This document shows positions 7,713-18,788 of a DNA stretch of 64,000 bases, piece by piece; the stretch's first letter is position 1; every line of letters begins with the position of its first letter. A program made the translations under genes and the position numbers. Below the pieces are notes generated by a model. That model searched no databases. It was not told where the DNA came from and worked only from the letters and a program-made list of their open reading frames with translations. Source of the DNA: Sporosarcina sp. BP05 (GTDB lineage Bacteria > Bacillota > Bacilli > Bacillales_A > Planococcaceae); assembly GCF_014282005.1 (NCBI RefSeq), contig NZ_JACFTD010000002.1, positions 124,001-188,000 of the forward strand. Reading direction: 5' to 3'.

Positions 7713-8900
7713 GTGGAAGTCCATATTGTTGTAAAAGGGGATACGCTTTGGAAGATTGCGCGTCAATACGGTATCCCGTTTGAAGAGTTAAAGCGGGTGA
7801 ATGCGCATCTTGCTAATCCAGATTATATCGTACCTGGAATGAAAATTTTCTTGCCGAAAAGACAGCATCATGGAACGAATGAGCACGTCAAGCACCCTGA
7901 GCACGTCAAGCACCCGGAGCATGTCAAGCACCCTGAGCATGTCAAGCACCCTGAGCACGTCAAGCACCCGGAGCACGCCAAGCATCCAGAGCACGTCAGG
8001 CACCCGGAACACGTCAAACAACCTGAACACGTCAAGCACCCTGAGCACGTTAAGCATCCAGAGCATATCAAGCATCCTGAACACGGGAAGGGGCCGGTGA
8101 AACCAGTACCAAGACCACCAGCGCCAAGACCGCCAATGCCAACACCGAGACCACCAACGCCAGTACCACCATCTAAACCAACACCAGTACCGGCTCCGAT
8201 ACCATTACCGACGCCGACACCGATGCCAGCGCCTCCGCAGGCGCAAATACCGATGCCAATGCCAATGCCAATGCCGATGCCAATGCCAATGCATCCGATG
8301 ATAGGTATTCCATGTGGATGGATGCCGATTTTTGACGCAGATTGTTTCCCGTTCATGCACTCGGGACAAATTCAGGCGATGCCAAGTTCAGAACCACCGA
8401 TGTATGAACAAGAATCACCGATCTTTTCTGGGCAGGGCCCTGCAACATCTCCCTTAGAAATTCCTATGGTAGAAGGGTGGCAGTTGCTCGAATCCCCTGA
8501 TTTCATGTTTGAAGAAACAGCCGAAATGATTATGAAACCAGCTGCTGAGTGTTCACCAGAATTTATGCAAGAAGCATCACCAGAATTTGACCTGCAACCG
8601 TCTGCTCCGTGTCCGCCTGGGCCGGGTTACATGCCGCAGGCTATATCACCAGCTATGCAAGGTCAGTGGAATCCTGCACAATTCGGTTATCCTGCAATGC
8701 AACACCCGGTTCATCATCCAGGTTGCGGCGGATGTGGATGTGGTTGCGACGGGCCGCAACAACACCAACCCCATCGTCAGCAAATGATGATACCGATATT
8801 TTACGGTCAACCGTGCAATTGCCCTTCATGCATGCAACAGGCAACTCCTTATTCTGGAATGCCTCCTAATCAAGGTTCCAACTGGTTCGGAGCGTATTGA
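7713..8900 (+). CDS. safA: LysM-domain spore coat/cortex morphogenetic protein, SafA-like
   Basis: The 395-residue protein starts with a LysM domain (about residues 2-50, VVKGDTLWKIARQYGI to PGMKIFLPK). Eleven His-Pro-Glu-His-Val-Lys-type hexapeptides follow at about residues 57-126. Next come a Pro-rich stretch with an MP dipeptide run, acidic Met/Pro/Gln-rich sequence and a Cys/Gly-rich segment CGGCGCGCDG. B. subtilis SafA likewise has an N-terminal LysM and a low-complexity tail. It localises to the cortex-coat interface and recruits inner-coat proteins. The start is GTG behind GGAAGGGGGA. Position shortly after pheA agrees with the Bacillus locus. The hexapeptide array is unlike the B. 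subtilis tail. Confidence 0.75.
   Translation: MEVHIVVKGDTLWKIARQYGIPFEELKRVNAHLANPDYIVPGMKIFLPKRQHHGTNEHVKHPEHVKHPEHVKHPEHVKHPEHVKHPEHAKHPEHVRHPEHVKQPEHVKHPEHVKHPEHIKHPEHGKGPVKPVPRPPAPRPPMPTPRPPTPVPPSKPTPVPAPIPLPTPTPMPAPPQAQIPMPMPMPMPMPMPMHPMIGIPCGWMPIFDADCFPFMHSGQIQAMPSSEPPMYEQESPIFSGQGPATSPLEIPMVEGWQLLESPDFMFEETAEMIMKPAAECSPEFMQEASPEFDLQPSAPCPPGPGYMPQAISPAMQGQWNPAQFGYPAMQHPVHHPGCGGCGCGCDGPQQHQPHRQQMMIPIFYGQPCNCPSCMQQATPYSGMPPNQGSNWFGAY
7881..8090 (+). repeat. 18-bp coding repeat (HPEHVK hexapeptides)
   Basis: One partial plus eleven full 18-bp units encode HPEHVK with scattered changes (HAK, HVR, QPE, HIK, HGK). Synonymous differences between units (CACCCT, CACCCG, CATCCA) show the array is not brand new. 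It is strongly His-rich and could bind divalent metal. Confidence 0.95.
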
Positions 8901-8907
8901 CCGGCAT

Positions 8908-9777
8908 ATGGCGCTGGATGGGAAATTAGAAAAAATAAAAGATAATGTGTGGAAATTAGAGAAAGATGGCAAACGCTTTTCGGTGAAGCGATATCATTCC
9001 AACTCCACCGCGATGAAAGTACAACGAGTACATGACGCCCTTCATTCTGTTTCTTTCCCGCATATTGTAGATGTCGTGCCTCAAGACAATAAACTTATGT
9101 TTGTTCAGCCGTGGTTGGATGGCGCGAAGGCGGTCAACTTCAAGAAAAGGGCAGATCGGACGGATTCACTTGCTGCTCTTCATGCCCTTCATGAAACCAA
9201 AGCACAACTCGACTGGCACGCCTCACCTTATTTACATCCGTACCCACTTATCGCGAAGTGGGGAGACCGGATAAGTCGTTTCCGTGAAATTAGCGGGGCT
9301 TGTGAGGCGTATATTGAAAAAGGCCTTGTCGATGAAATCCTGTTTTATGCATTGAACGCGATTAGCGCAGTGAAGAAAACCTATAAAGATAATCTGGATG
9401 GTACATTGCTTCACGGTGATGTCGTCCATCATAATATCTTGCGTGATAGAGATGGCATCATCCGTTTCATTGATTTCGATCTAGCGAGCACGGGACCGGC
9501 CGGCACTGAAATTGCGCTCTGGATTCATCGGGTGCTACCACAAATCGATTATGACATTGATTTTCTGTTTGAAGAACAGCCTTCGTTGCGAAGATTAGAT
9601 TATGCTTCTAAGACACTGCTCCTATTTCCGAATGAAATACTTCGTGAATGGCTTCATTTCTTTTCATTGTCACCATCTAGAAGAGAAAGACAGGCGAAGC
9701 AACTGGTCCCCTTTACCGAGTCCGCACTCTCGCATTGGCCTAAATTATGGTATGATGTAGAGCGGATTAACAGATAG
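8908..9777 (+). CDS. Phosphotransferase (APH/choline kinase-like fold), spore-linked
   Basis: The 289-residue protein shows the aminoglycoside-phosphotransferase-like catalytic signature LLHGDVVHHNILRD (about residues 170-183). It is followed by the metal-binding FIDFD (about 190-194). The N-terminal lobe is short, with KRYH as the candidate nucleotide-lobe lysine. Such proteins in Bacillales include spore coat-associated kinases such as CotS/YutH. The gene starts 7 bp after the SafA-like gene and is probably co-transcribed, which suggests a spore role. The ribosome-binding site is weak, so translation may depend on the upstream gene. Substrate unknown. Confidence 0.7.
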   Translation: MALDGKLEKIKDNVWKLEKDGKRFSVKRYHSNSTAMKVQRVHDALHSVSFPHIVDVVPQDNKLMFVQPWLDGAKAVNFKKRADRTDSLAALHALHETKAQLDWHASPYLHPYPLIAKWGDRISRFREISGACEAYIEKGLVDEILFYALNAISAVKKTYKDNLDGTLLHGDVVHHNILRDRDGIIRFIDFDLASTGPAGTEIALWIHRVLPQIDYDIDFLFEEQPSLRRLDYASKTLLLFPNEILREWLHFFSLSPSRRERQAKQLVPFTESALSHWPKLWYDVERINR

Positions 9778-9866
9778 TGGAAAAGATAATCGTCGGACTT
9801 TTAGCGTGATATAGACACTCGAAGCGGAAGACTAAGATTAGTCCCTCTAAATAGGATTTATTCTAC

Positions 9867-9906
9867 TATCCATCCACCGTTTAAGAATGGTGGATGGATA
9901 TTTATT
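9867..9906 (+). terminator. Terminator after the phosphotransferase gene
   Basis: TATCCATCCACC pairs perfectly with GGTGGATGGATA around a 10-base loop, followed by TTTATT. The stretch from here to the next gene holds only repeat C copy 2. Confidence 0.8.
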
Positions 9907-9980
9907 GTGATAGATTAACAGTGAAAAATATATACATATAGATCCGTGAAATAGTGTACAATCTAATTGTGTGTGTACAT

Positions 9981-10036
9981 CTATATAATAGGCACTTAAC
10001 AAATAGAATGTTATTCCAACACCGCTTAGCCGCTTG
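9981..10036. repeat. Dispersed repeat C, copy 2
   Basis: Matches 7200-7255, sharing CTATATA, CACTTAACAAATAGAATGT, TTCCAACACCGCTT and CCGCTTG. Sequences flanking the two copies are unrelated. Confidence 0.8.
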
Positions 10037-10236
10037 GTGATGGCTATGCGCAATAACCCCGCCAGAAGATCACTGGGTAGAGATTGAACTGCATTACTCC
10101 TTGGTCTTATTACTCTTTCGCTAGATTTGTTCCTTATACGGGTGAGGTATACCACCTAGTTAATTCGAAATAAGTAGTGCCGAATATAAAGCAAAATAAT
10201 AATTACGTAATTAGAGTCGTAGGAAGGAGATTTCTT

Positions 10237-11472
10237 TTGATTGAAACATTATTGTTGAACTTTTTGTTCTTACTCTTTCCGATTCTAATTGCTGTAATAT
10301 TCATTGAAAATGGATTGACTAATTTCAATAAATATCTGTTTATTTTACTGTCCTCTGTGACGCTCATTTTTTGTATGGCTTTCCCAGTTAGATTGGAGTT
10401 AGGGTATATCGTTGATTTGAGATATATTCCATTTATTATTGTCGCCCTTTTTGGCGGGTACAAAATGGCCTTTCCACTTTATTTCACTTTAAATGCTTAT
10501 CGGTTCTTTATCGGTGGAGATGGGATTTTTCAATCACTTACTCTCTCGACAATGGTCCTTATTTTGGTACCGTTATTAAGTGCGAAATTTTTGCAACAAA
10601 ACTCACGAGGGCGAATTTTTTATGCGATATGCGTCACTTTTCTTACTATGTCGTATTATTTTTTCACGTTGAGCTTTAAATTTTCTAAACTGACAAGTGA
10701 ATTTTGGGACTTAGCATTTTATACGCTTAGTACTTACCTAATGGCAGTTTTTATACTAATGGCTTTAATTGAGAAAATTAACTCTAACCTCAAAAGACGC
10801 GAAATGTATGTGCAAGCAGAAAGAATGAGAGACGTTAGCCATTTTTCGGCAAGTATTGCCCATGAAATCAGAAATCCACTGACTGTAACGAGCGGGTTTC
10901 TTCAACTGTTAAATGAGTCCAAAACGATTACCGCTGCTGAAAGAATATATATTGAATTCTCGTTGCAAGAATTAGAACGAGCAAAAACTATTGTTAGTGA
11001 CTTTTTAACGTTTTCGAAACCGCAGAGTGAAAATATGGTTTTCTCTGATTTTGAAAAAGATGTAAAGTATGTTGAGAATATTATGCAACCGTATGCAAAG
11101 ATGAATCAAGTTAAAATCCTAGTTCGTTTTACAAATACACTGAAAACAACATATGATGAAAATCAAATGCAACAATGCCTTATTAATTTAGTTAAAAACG
11201 GTATTGAATCCATGCAAGACCATGGCGGCATGCTTTATGTTGATGTAACGGAACGCAAGAAGAACATCTTGATAAAGATTCAAGATAGTGGAAGCGGGAT
11301 GACAAGAGAAGGGATTTCACAAATGGGAAAACCTTATTACTCTACAAAACAAGAAGGGACTGGCCTTGGAATGTTCATGGTTTATAGCACAATCAGGAAT
11401 ATTAAAGGTGAAATTAAAGTGAAAAGTACAGTAGGGAAGGGAACAACATTTCTGTTATACATACCGGTCTAA
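10237..11472 (+). CDS. Membrane sensor histidine kinase, KinB-like
   Basis: The 411-residue protein has five or six hydrophobic helices in its first 180 residues, with almost no extracellular domain. It continues with a HisKA domain whose H-box SIAHEIRNPLT puts the phospho-His at residue 209. The HATPase domain has an N box (NLVKNGIESM), G1 (DSGSGM) and G2 (GTGLGMFMV). This is the layout of B. subtilis KinB, which feeds the Spo0F-Spo0B phosphorelay; spo0B is in this window. TTG behind AGGAAGGAGA was chosen over a GTG 60 bases upstream that lacks a ribosome-binding site. No response regulator is adjacent, as expected for an orphan phosphorelay kinase. Confidence 0.8.
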   Translation: MIETLLLNFLFLLFPILIAVIFIENGLTNFNKYLFILLSSVTLIFCMAFPVRLELGYIVDLRYIPFIIVALFGGYKMAFPLYFTLNAYRFFIGGDGIFQSLTLSTMVLILVPLLSAKFLQQNSRGRIFYAICVTFLTMSYYFFTLSFKFSKLTSEFWDLAFYTLSTYLMAVFILMALIEKINSNLKRREMYVQAERMRDVSHFSASIAHEIRNPLTVTSGFLQLLNESKTITAAERIYIEFSLQELERAKTIVSDFLTFSKPQSENMVFSDFEKDVKYVENIMQPYAKMNQVKILVRFTNTLKTTYDENQMQQCLINLVKNGIESMQDHGGMLYVDVTERKKNILIKIQDSGSGMTREGISQMGKPYYSTKQEGTGLGMFMVYSTIRNIKGEIKVKSTVGKGTTFLLYIPV

Positions 11473-11539
11473 CTGTATTGATAAATGGTGCGGTAATTGT
11501 TATGATAAGTGTAATCTAGACTGATGCGAGTAAATGACT

Positions 11540-11573
11540 GATGACCGCCAACAAAGCGGTCATCTTTTCTTTT
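11540..11573 (+). terminator. Terminator after the histidine kinase gene
   Basis: GATGACCGC pairs with GCGGTCATC around a 7-base loop, followed by TTTTCTTTT. Confidence 0.92.
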
Positions 11574-11649
11574 GCAGGATAAACTCAGATCAGTTACGGC
11601 TTGGCGTAATTGTGGTTGATTCAAGTTGAAGGTAGAAAGTGCGTTCGTA

Positions 11650-11658
11650 TGGTATAAT
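11650..11658 (+). promoter_or_regulatory. Extended -10 promoter of ruvA
   Basis: TGGTATAAT is a full extended -10 element 29 bp before the ruvA start. No good -35 lies at standard spacing, which is usual for extended -10 promoters. Confidence 0.6.
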
Positions 11659-11687
11659 TAATTCTACATATATAGGGGGAGAGTAGC

Positions 11688-12293
11688 GTGTACGACTACA
11701 TAAAAGGGCAAGTCACACGTGTGACACCTGAACATATCACACTCGAACAGGGTGGGATTGGCTGGCTCATCATGACGCCCAATCCGTATGCTTTTCATAA
11801 AACAGAAGATATTCAACAAGTGTTCACTTATCTACATGTCCGTGAAGATATCCAGTTGCTTCTTGGTTTCAAATCTTTGGAACAGCGAGAATTGTTTAAA
11901 AAGCTGATCACCGTATCAGGTATTGGTCCAAAAGGTGCTTTGGCTATACTCGCTAGCGGCATTCCTTCCCAGGTGATTGGTGCAATCGAACGGGAGGACG
12001 AAACGTTCCTTGTTCAATTTCCGGGAGTTGGAAAAAAAACGGCTCGGCAGATGATCCTCGATTTGAAAGGGAAGTTGTATGATCTGTTTAATGCAATGGA
12101 CATGCCGGATGAGGATGTCAACCTTCTGACAATGGTGGAAAATGGTGCCCTTGATGAGGCAATACTTGCACTAGAAGCACTCGGTTACTCTCAGCGCGAG
12201 TTGACGAAAGTGAAGCCGAAATTAGAAATAGAAGAACTGGATACAGAAGGATACATGAAAATGGCACTTCGGTTATTATTGAAGCAGGGTTAA
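11688..12293 (+). CDS. ruvA: Holliday junction branch migration protein RuvA
   Basis: RuvA binds four-way DNA junctions and loads the RuvB motor. The 201-residue protein has the N-terminal OB fold (MYDYIKGQVTRVTPEHITLE) and tandem helix-hairpin-helix motifs (TVSGIGPKGALAIL and FPGVGKKTARQMILDL). A C-terminal RuvB-contact domain follows the acidic linker. The start is GTG behind AGGGGGAGAG. It is usually directly followed by ruvB, but here a 190-bp repeat element separates them. Confidence 0.97.
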   Translation: MYDYIKGQVTRVTPEHITLEQGGIGWLIMTPNPYAFHKTEDIQQVFTYLHVREDIQLLLGFKSLEQRELFKKLITVSGIGPKGALAILASGIPSQVIGAIEREDETFLVQFPGVGKKTARQMILDLKGKLYDLFNAMDMPDEDVNLLTMVENGALDEAILALEALGYSQRELTKVKPKLEIEELDTEGYMKMALRLLLKQG

Positions 12294-12300
12294 TTGTATG

Positions 12301-12516
12301 TGTAAATTGAAGTATTGAATCCCGTGTTTAAACTAAGCGAAGGCGCTATTGGATGCCAGTTGCTGTCACAATTCGAAGTACGTGAATTGTGTCAGTAACT
12401 GGACACCGGATAGCCGAAGCCATAAGACTGGCAGCGAAGCTTGTCAGGCTTAGGTCGGGAGGCATCCCCTAGCGCCGTAGCGAATTCAATGGAATTCTTT
12501 ATTTCAACCTATATAA
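12301..12516. repeat. Hairpin element A with a nested palindrome, between ruvA and ruvB
   Basis: Element A sequence (ACTAAGCGAAGGCGC, TAGCCGAAGCCATAAGACTGG, GGAGGCATCCCC, TTCTTTATTTCAACC) is interrupted after GGCGC by about 60 bp. In that insert CCAGTTGCTGTCACAATTC at 12357-12375 pairs with GAATTGTGTCAGTAACTGG at 12384-12402 (two mismatches in 19). This extra hairpin is absent from the other copies. Confidence 0.85.
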
Positions 12517-12540
12517 CAACAGCAGAAAGGGGGACGGACA

Positions 12541-13551
12541 ATGGAGGAACGTGTTATTTCGGGAGAAGTATCGGATTTCGATGAACGGTTTGAACAATCG
12601 CTTAGACCGCAATTTCTGAGTCAGTATATCGGACAGGAAAAAGTGAAGGAAAACCTCGGCATTTTCATCGAAGCAGCAAAAGGCCGTAGCGAAAGTTTGG
12701 ATCATGTCTTATTGTACGGTCCACCGGGTCTCGGGAAGACAACGCTCGCAACCGTCATTGCCAATGAGATGGACGTCAATATACGAATGACCAGCGGCCC
12801 TGCAATTGAACGCCCTGGCGATCTCGCAGCGGTCGTATCATCTCTTGAACCGGGAGATGTGCTATTCATTGATGAAATCCACAGGTTGAACCGGGCAATA
12901 GAAGAAGTGTTGTATCCTGCAATGGAAGATTTTTGTCTGGATATCGTTGTCGGGAAAGGTCCTTCAGCACGGTCTATCCGGCTAGATTTGCCGCCATTCA
13001 CCCTGATTGGGGCAACAACCCGCGCGGGGGCATTATCAGCGCCACTAAGAGACAGGTTCGGCGTTCCACTGCGGCTCGAATATTACGATGTTGCGCCACT
13101 CAAGGAGATCGTAGTACGTAGCTCTGGCCTTTTTGAAGTGGCAATCGATGGGCAGGCCGCGGTTGAAATTGCCCGCCGGTCTCGTGGAACGCCACGTATT
13201 GCAAACCGCCTGTTGCGCCGTGTGCGAGATTATGCACAAGTAAGAGGCAATGGAAGCATTACAATTGAAATGGCAAATGAAGCACTAGAAATGTTGCAAG
13301 TCGATTCACATGGTCTTGATCATATTGACCATAAGTTAATGACAGGAATGATTGAACGCTTTCGTGGCGGACCTGTTGGAATTGATACGATATCTGCAAG
13401 TATTGGCGAAGAGTCGGTAACGATCGAGGATGTCTATGAACCTTACCTTCTTCAAATCGGTTTTATCCAGCGGACACCGCGCGGGCGGATTGCGACTCGT
13501 CTTGCATACGACCATTTCGGCTATCCCGTTCCCGAGCACAACGATTTCTAA
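12541..13551 (+). CDS. ruvB: Holliday junction branch migration ATPase RuvB
   Basis: RuvB is the hexameric AAA+ motor that drives branch migration with RuvA. The 336-residue protein has Walker [10 protein letters not shown] at about 60-68, Walker B LFIDEIH near 111, sensor 1 GATTRAG and the arginine-finger region APLRDRFG. The C-terminal winged-helix domain includes [10 protein letters not shown] and RTPRGR. The ATG follows GAAAGGGGG. It may need its own promoter because of the inserted repeat. Confidence 0.98.
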   Translation: MEERVISGEVSDFDERFEQSLRPQFLSQYIGQEKVKENLGIFIEAAKGRSESLDHVLLYGPPGLGKTTLATVIANEMDVNIRMTSGPAIERPGDLAAVVSSLEPGDVLFIDEIHRLNRAIEEVLYPAMEDFCLDIVVGKGPSARSIRLDLPPFTLIGATTRAGALSAPLRDRFGVPLRLEYYDVAPLKEIVVRSSGLFEVAIDGQAAVEIARRSRGTPRIANRLLRRVRDYAQVRGNGSITIEMANEALEMLQVDSHGLDHIDHKLMTGMIERFRGGPVGIDTISASIGEESVTIEDVYEPYLLQIGFIQRTPRGRIATRLAYDHFGYPVPEHNDF

Positions 13552-13580
13552 TTCAATTATAAAGGGAGAATTTATAGACG

Positions 13581-15771
<2,191 letters not shown>

Positions 15772-15811
15772 ATCTTGTATAATGAATCTTGATTGAAGGG
15801 GGGATATATAA

Positions 15812-16075
15812 ATGGGTTCAGTAGCACAACTATTACCATTCGTTGCGATGTTCGCAGTGATGTGGTTCTTGCTTATCAGACCGGCGCAAAAGAAACAGAA
15901 AGCGACGAAGCAGATGCAAGGAGATTTAAAACGCGGAGATAAGGTTATCACAATCGGCGGCATTCACGGCACGATCGACGCTGTAGATGATTCATCGGTT
16001 TTCCTTAAAGTTTCTGAAGGTACGACTTTGCAGTTCGACAGACAAGCTGTTGGACGTGTAACGGAATCAATTTAA
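15812..16075 (+). CDS. yajC: Preprotein translocase subunit YajC
   Basis: YajC is a small SecDF-associated membrane protein. The 87-residue product has one N-terminal helix (LLPFVAMFAVMWFLLIRPAQKKQK) and a C-terminal soluble domain containing GDKVITIGGIHGTI. It sits downstream of tgt as in most bacteria, with secDF about 3 kb further on. The RBS GAAGGGGGG is strong. Confidence 0.95.
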   Translation: MGSVAQLLPFVAMFAVMWFLLIRPAQKKQKATKQMQGDLKRGDKVITIGGIHGTIDAVDDSSVFLKVSEGTTLQFDRQAVGRVTESI

Positions 16076-16094
16076 GTATTGTAAGAATATGAAG

Positions 16095-16145
16095 AGGCGA
16101 TTGGCTGAGTGGGAAATTTCCCGTTCAGGCAATCGCCTTTTTTTC
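16095..16145 (+). terminator. Terminator after yajC
   Basis: AGGCGATTG pairs with CAATCGCCT; the loop carries a second small palindrome GGGAAATTTCCC. A run of T follows. Confidence 0.9.
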
Positions 16146-16212
16146 GATAATGAGCATGTATACAAGCATTAGGGTAAAGGGCATCCTTTCTTTAAAGGGA
16201 GAGATTTTAGTT

Positions 16213-16854
16213 ATGAATGATTTACTAATAATCAGTTTCCGAACTGTATTTCTGTATATTCTTATTTTGATCATCTTACGAATTATGGGGAAACGTGAAG
16301 TCGGTGAGCTTGGAATTATCGACGTTGTTGTCTTTGTAATTATGGCGGAAGTTGCTGCATTTGCACTCGACTCCCCTGATAAGAAACTGATGCACTCTAT
16401 TGTGCCAATGCTTGTTCTGCTCGTTATCCAACTCGTTTCTTCTTATTTCTCATTAAAAAGTAAAAAGTTCAGAGATATCGTTGACGGTGAACCGTCACTT
16501 ATTATTAGAAATGGAGTAATACTAGAACAGGAAATGCGAAAACAGCGCTACAATCTGGATGATTTATTCCAACAGCTTCGTGAGCAACAAATTGGCTCCG
16601 TTCATGAGGTATCATTCGCTTATTTAGAGCCGTCTGGAAATCTGTCTGTTTTCAAACACGATGATGTCCAACCTGTTCTTGCGCTAATTTCAGACGGTTT
16701 TATTCAATCTAGTCATGTAGAACTCATCGGTAAGACAGATGAATGGCTTGTAAAAGGACTCCAGCAACTGGGAGTGAATGATGTGAAACAGATTTTCTAT
16801 TGTTCATATGAGAATAATGAACTGAAGTTTCAGTTGAAAGACGAGTATCAATGA
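16213..16854 (+). CDS. DUF421 membrane protein (YetF/YrbG family)
   Basis: The 213-residue protein has three N-terminal hydrophobic helices in its first 80 residues, including the family segment LRIMGKREVGELGIIDVVVF. A cytoplasmic DUF421 domain follows with KKFRDIVDGEPSLIIRNG and the LREQQIGSVHEVSFAYLEPSG block. Members occur in spore and vegetative membranes; some contribute to spore germination as the 2Duf type, but this protein's role is unknown. ATG with GGGAGA upstream was preferred to a longer start without a ribosome-binding site. Its end overlaps the convergent spoVB by 7 bp. Confidence 0.85.
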   Translation: MNDLLIISFRTVFLYILILIILRIMGKREVGELGIIDVVVFVIMAEVAAFALDSPDKKLMHSIVPMLVLLVIQLVSSYFSLKSKKFRDIVDGEPSLIIRNGVILEQEMRKQRYNLDDLFQQLREQQIGSVHEVSFAYLEPSGNLSVFKHDDVQPVLALISDGFIQSSHVELIGKTDEWLVKGLQQLGVNDVKQIFYCSYENNELKFQLKDEYQ

Positions 16855-18365
16855 TTTTTCAAAAGTTTCTTGAATAGGAATAGGTCACTTTTTTTAACTT
16901 GACCCGTTAAAATAAGAATCGCAAGAAGGAAAATTGATGTAATCGCGCATTCCATAAATAATCCGAAGTCCCCAATCGGGATGAAAATGGGCCGCATAAT
17001 ACAAGTCATGATAAAGGAAGCATAGGGCAAAGCGAATATGGTGAAGCCGGAAGCAGTCGATTTGTTTTTCCGAAGTGTTGCTATATGAAGGAATGACGTA
17101 ATGAGCACACCGAAGCCGATTGCAAGGACTGCCCCTGTCACCTGTAGACCGGGTTGAGAGGCGAGGATGAACATGACCCCCAGTTTTGCAATACCGCCGT
17201 ATACGGAGTTCATCATCCCTGCCTTGGCATCGCCAGTGGCTTGTAAAATTGAATAAAGTGGTCCTTGAATATAATAAAAGAAAAAAACAGGAGCAAGTAA
17301 GGCCATATAGGAAGCACCCTGAGTAACATGGAATAACTTTACTGCCAAATCCTCACCGTGAATAAAAAACACAGTTGCTGCAAACGTACCTGTTAGAGCG
17401 GATAAGCGCAAGGACAGATGAATCCGTTCTTTCAGTTTGCTTGTATTATTTGATGCGACTGCTCCGCTTACAGCAGGAACCAGGACAACAGACAAGGCGT
17501 ATGGGATGAAAGCTGGGAATAGGAGTAACGGCACGAGTACACCAGATACAATGCCATATAACGTTGTACCAGCTACAGCTGAAACCCCCGAAAACGCAAG
17601 TGCCCGAAGAAAGATAATCGGCTCTAGGAACCAAGTAAACGTACCGAACAGGCGGCTGCCAGATGATGGCAATGCGATGGCTAGCAGAGGTTCCATAGGA
17701 TAGCGCTTGAGTTTCCCTTGCTGTTTTGGTCCGCGTTTTTTCTGTTGCTTGTATTTGAACAGCAAATATAGGACTGATAGCATTTCCGCAAGAAGCGTAA
17801 TACCCATCGCGTATGCGGCACTCAGTGCTGTATTGTCAGCTACAAGAAGATACGGCAAAAGCCATGTGATTAGCGTAATTCGGCATATTTGTTCAATGAT
17901 TTGTGACCATGCTGTTTCTTCGATTCGTGCGATACCTTGGAAATATCCACGGATCAAACCCCCAATGGCAGCGATTGGCACGATTGCAATTCCGACGTAC
18001 AAAGTAGTGGACGAAGCAGAATTGCCAAGAAGTGTTTCGGCTAAATAGGGAACGAATAAGATAGATGCTGGGATAAATACGACTGCTGTCAAAATGGTGA
18101 TGAAGGAAGCTGTCTTCATTAGGGAAGGGATTCTTACGGATTGCCCTTTCGCTTCGAGTTCGGCAATCACTTTTGCTATGGCGATCGGTACACCAAGCTG
18201 GACAAGTGACAGGAAAAAGATAAAGGCGGGATAAGCAGTCATGTAGATGCCGACCGCCTCTTCGCCTGCAATCCGCATGAATTGAATCCGGAAGACGAAT
18301 CCTAAAAGCTTGGTTAGGAAGACGGCAACCATCAGGACGACAGTTCCGCGGATGAATGAAGACAA
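16848..18365 (-). CDS. spoVB: Stage V sporulation protein B, MATE/MOP-family flippase
   Basis: SpoVB is a polysaccharide-transporter-family protein needed for spore cortex synthesis, probably a lipid II flippase. The protein of about 505 residues has 13-14 hydrophobic helices, the motif LGFVFRIQFMRIAGEEAVGIY near the N terminus, and PIAIAKVIAE. I chose TTG behind AGAAGGAG rather than the ATG 30 bases upstream, which has no ribosome-binding site; the shorter N terminus also resembles B. subtilis SpoVB. The location between yajC and comN is conserved. It is convergent with the DUF421 gene and divergent from comN. Confidence 0.88.
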   Translation of the reverse strand: MSSFIRGTVVLMVAVFLTKLLGFVFRIQFMRIAGEEAVGIYMTAYPAFIFFLSLVQLGVPIAIAKVIAELEAKGQSVRIPSLMKTASFITILTAVVFIPASILFVPYLAETLLGNSASSTTLYVGIAIVPIAAIGGLIRGYFQGIARIEETAWSQIIEQICRITLITWLLPYLLVADNTALSAAYAMGITLLAEMLSVLYLLFKYKQQKKRGPKQQGKLKRYPMEPLLAIALPSSGSRLFGTFTWFLEPIIFLRALAFSGVSAVAGTTLYGIVSGVLVPLLLFPAFIPYALSVVLVPAVSGAVASNNTSKLKERIHLSLRLSALTGTFAATVFFIHGEDLAVKLFHVTQGASYMALLAPVFFFYYIQGPLYSILQATGDAKAGMMNSVYGGIAKLGVMFILASQPGLQVTGAVLAIGFGVLITSFLHIATLRKNKSTASGFTIFALPYASFIMTCIMRPIFIPIGDFGLFMECAITSIFLLAILILTGQVKKSDLFLFKKLLKNH

Positions 18366-18461
18366 TTTAAACAACTCCTTCTCAAGTCCGGTCATTTCAT
18401 ATACACTAAACCTATGCAGAAATATCCGTACTTACGACTGTCCAGGAAAGGGATGGAAAAG

Positions 18462-18782
18462 ATGCCAATACGATACGGACAACTGTTCACCCATATGCTG
18501 CCTGCAATTGAAAGCAAAAAGACTGAATTTCATCTGTACGGTTATACAACAGTAACTGAAGAGGATATTTGGGCATTTTGTGTCCAGAAGAAATGGCGTA
18601 AAAAAAATATCGAGGAGATGGGGATGCATGAAATTGCAAATGGAATCCTCAAAATCTCACCAGCAGAATATATGACGTTTACACAGATTGAAGAACAAAG
18701 AGGTGCCAACTGGTTTACCGACTTGAACAGCGAAGAACTACAAATCTTACTGACACCACAAAAATCGAAAAGTGAGTTATGA
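18462..18782 (+). CDS. comN: Post-transcriptional regulator ComN (YrzD)
   Basis: ComN of B. subtilis promotes translation or localisation of the comE mRNA at the division site. The protein of about 106 residues matches the family layout: an N-terminal helix LFTHMLPAIESKKTEFHLYGY, then EEDIWAFCVQKKWRKK, then a segment ILKISPAEYMTFTQIEEQR. The ATG with AGGAAAGG at 10 bases was chosen; an ATG nine bases earlier abuts the same site. Its targets comEA-C lie at the far end of this window. Confidence 0.82.
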   Translation: MPIRYGQLFTHMLPAIESKKTEFHLYGYTTVTEEDIWAFCVQKKWRKKNIEEMGMHEIANGILKISPAEYMTFTQIEEQRGANWFTDLNSEELQILLTPQKSKSEL

Positions 18783-18788
18783 TTTGGT

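Noticed and set aside
7881..8090. CRISPR-like array
   Set aside because: The 18-bp units are contiguous, in frame and encode a peptide repeat; there are no spacers.
7868..8356. Long minus-strand frames opposite the HPEHVK and MP repeats
   Set aside because: They are reverse-strand shadows of low-complexity coding repeats and have no ribosome-binding sites.
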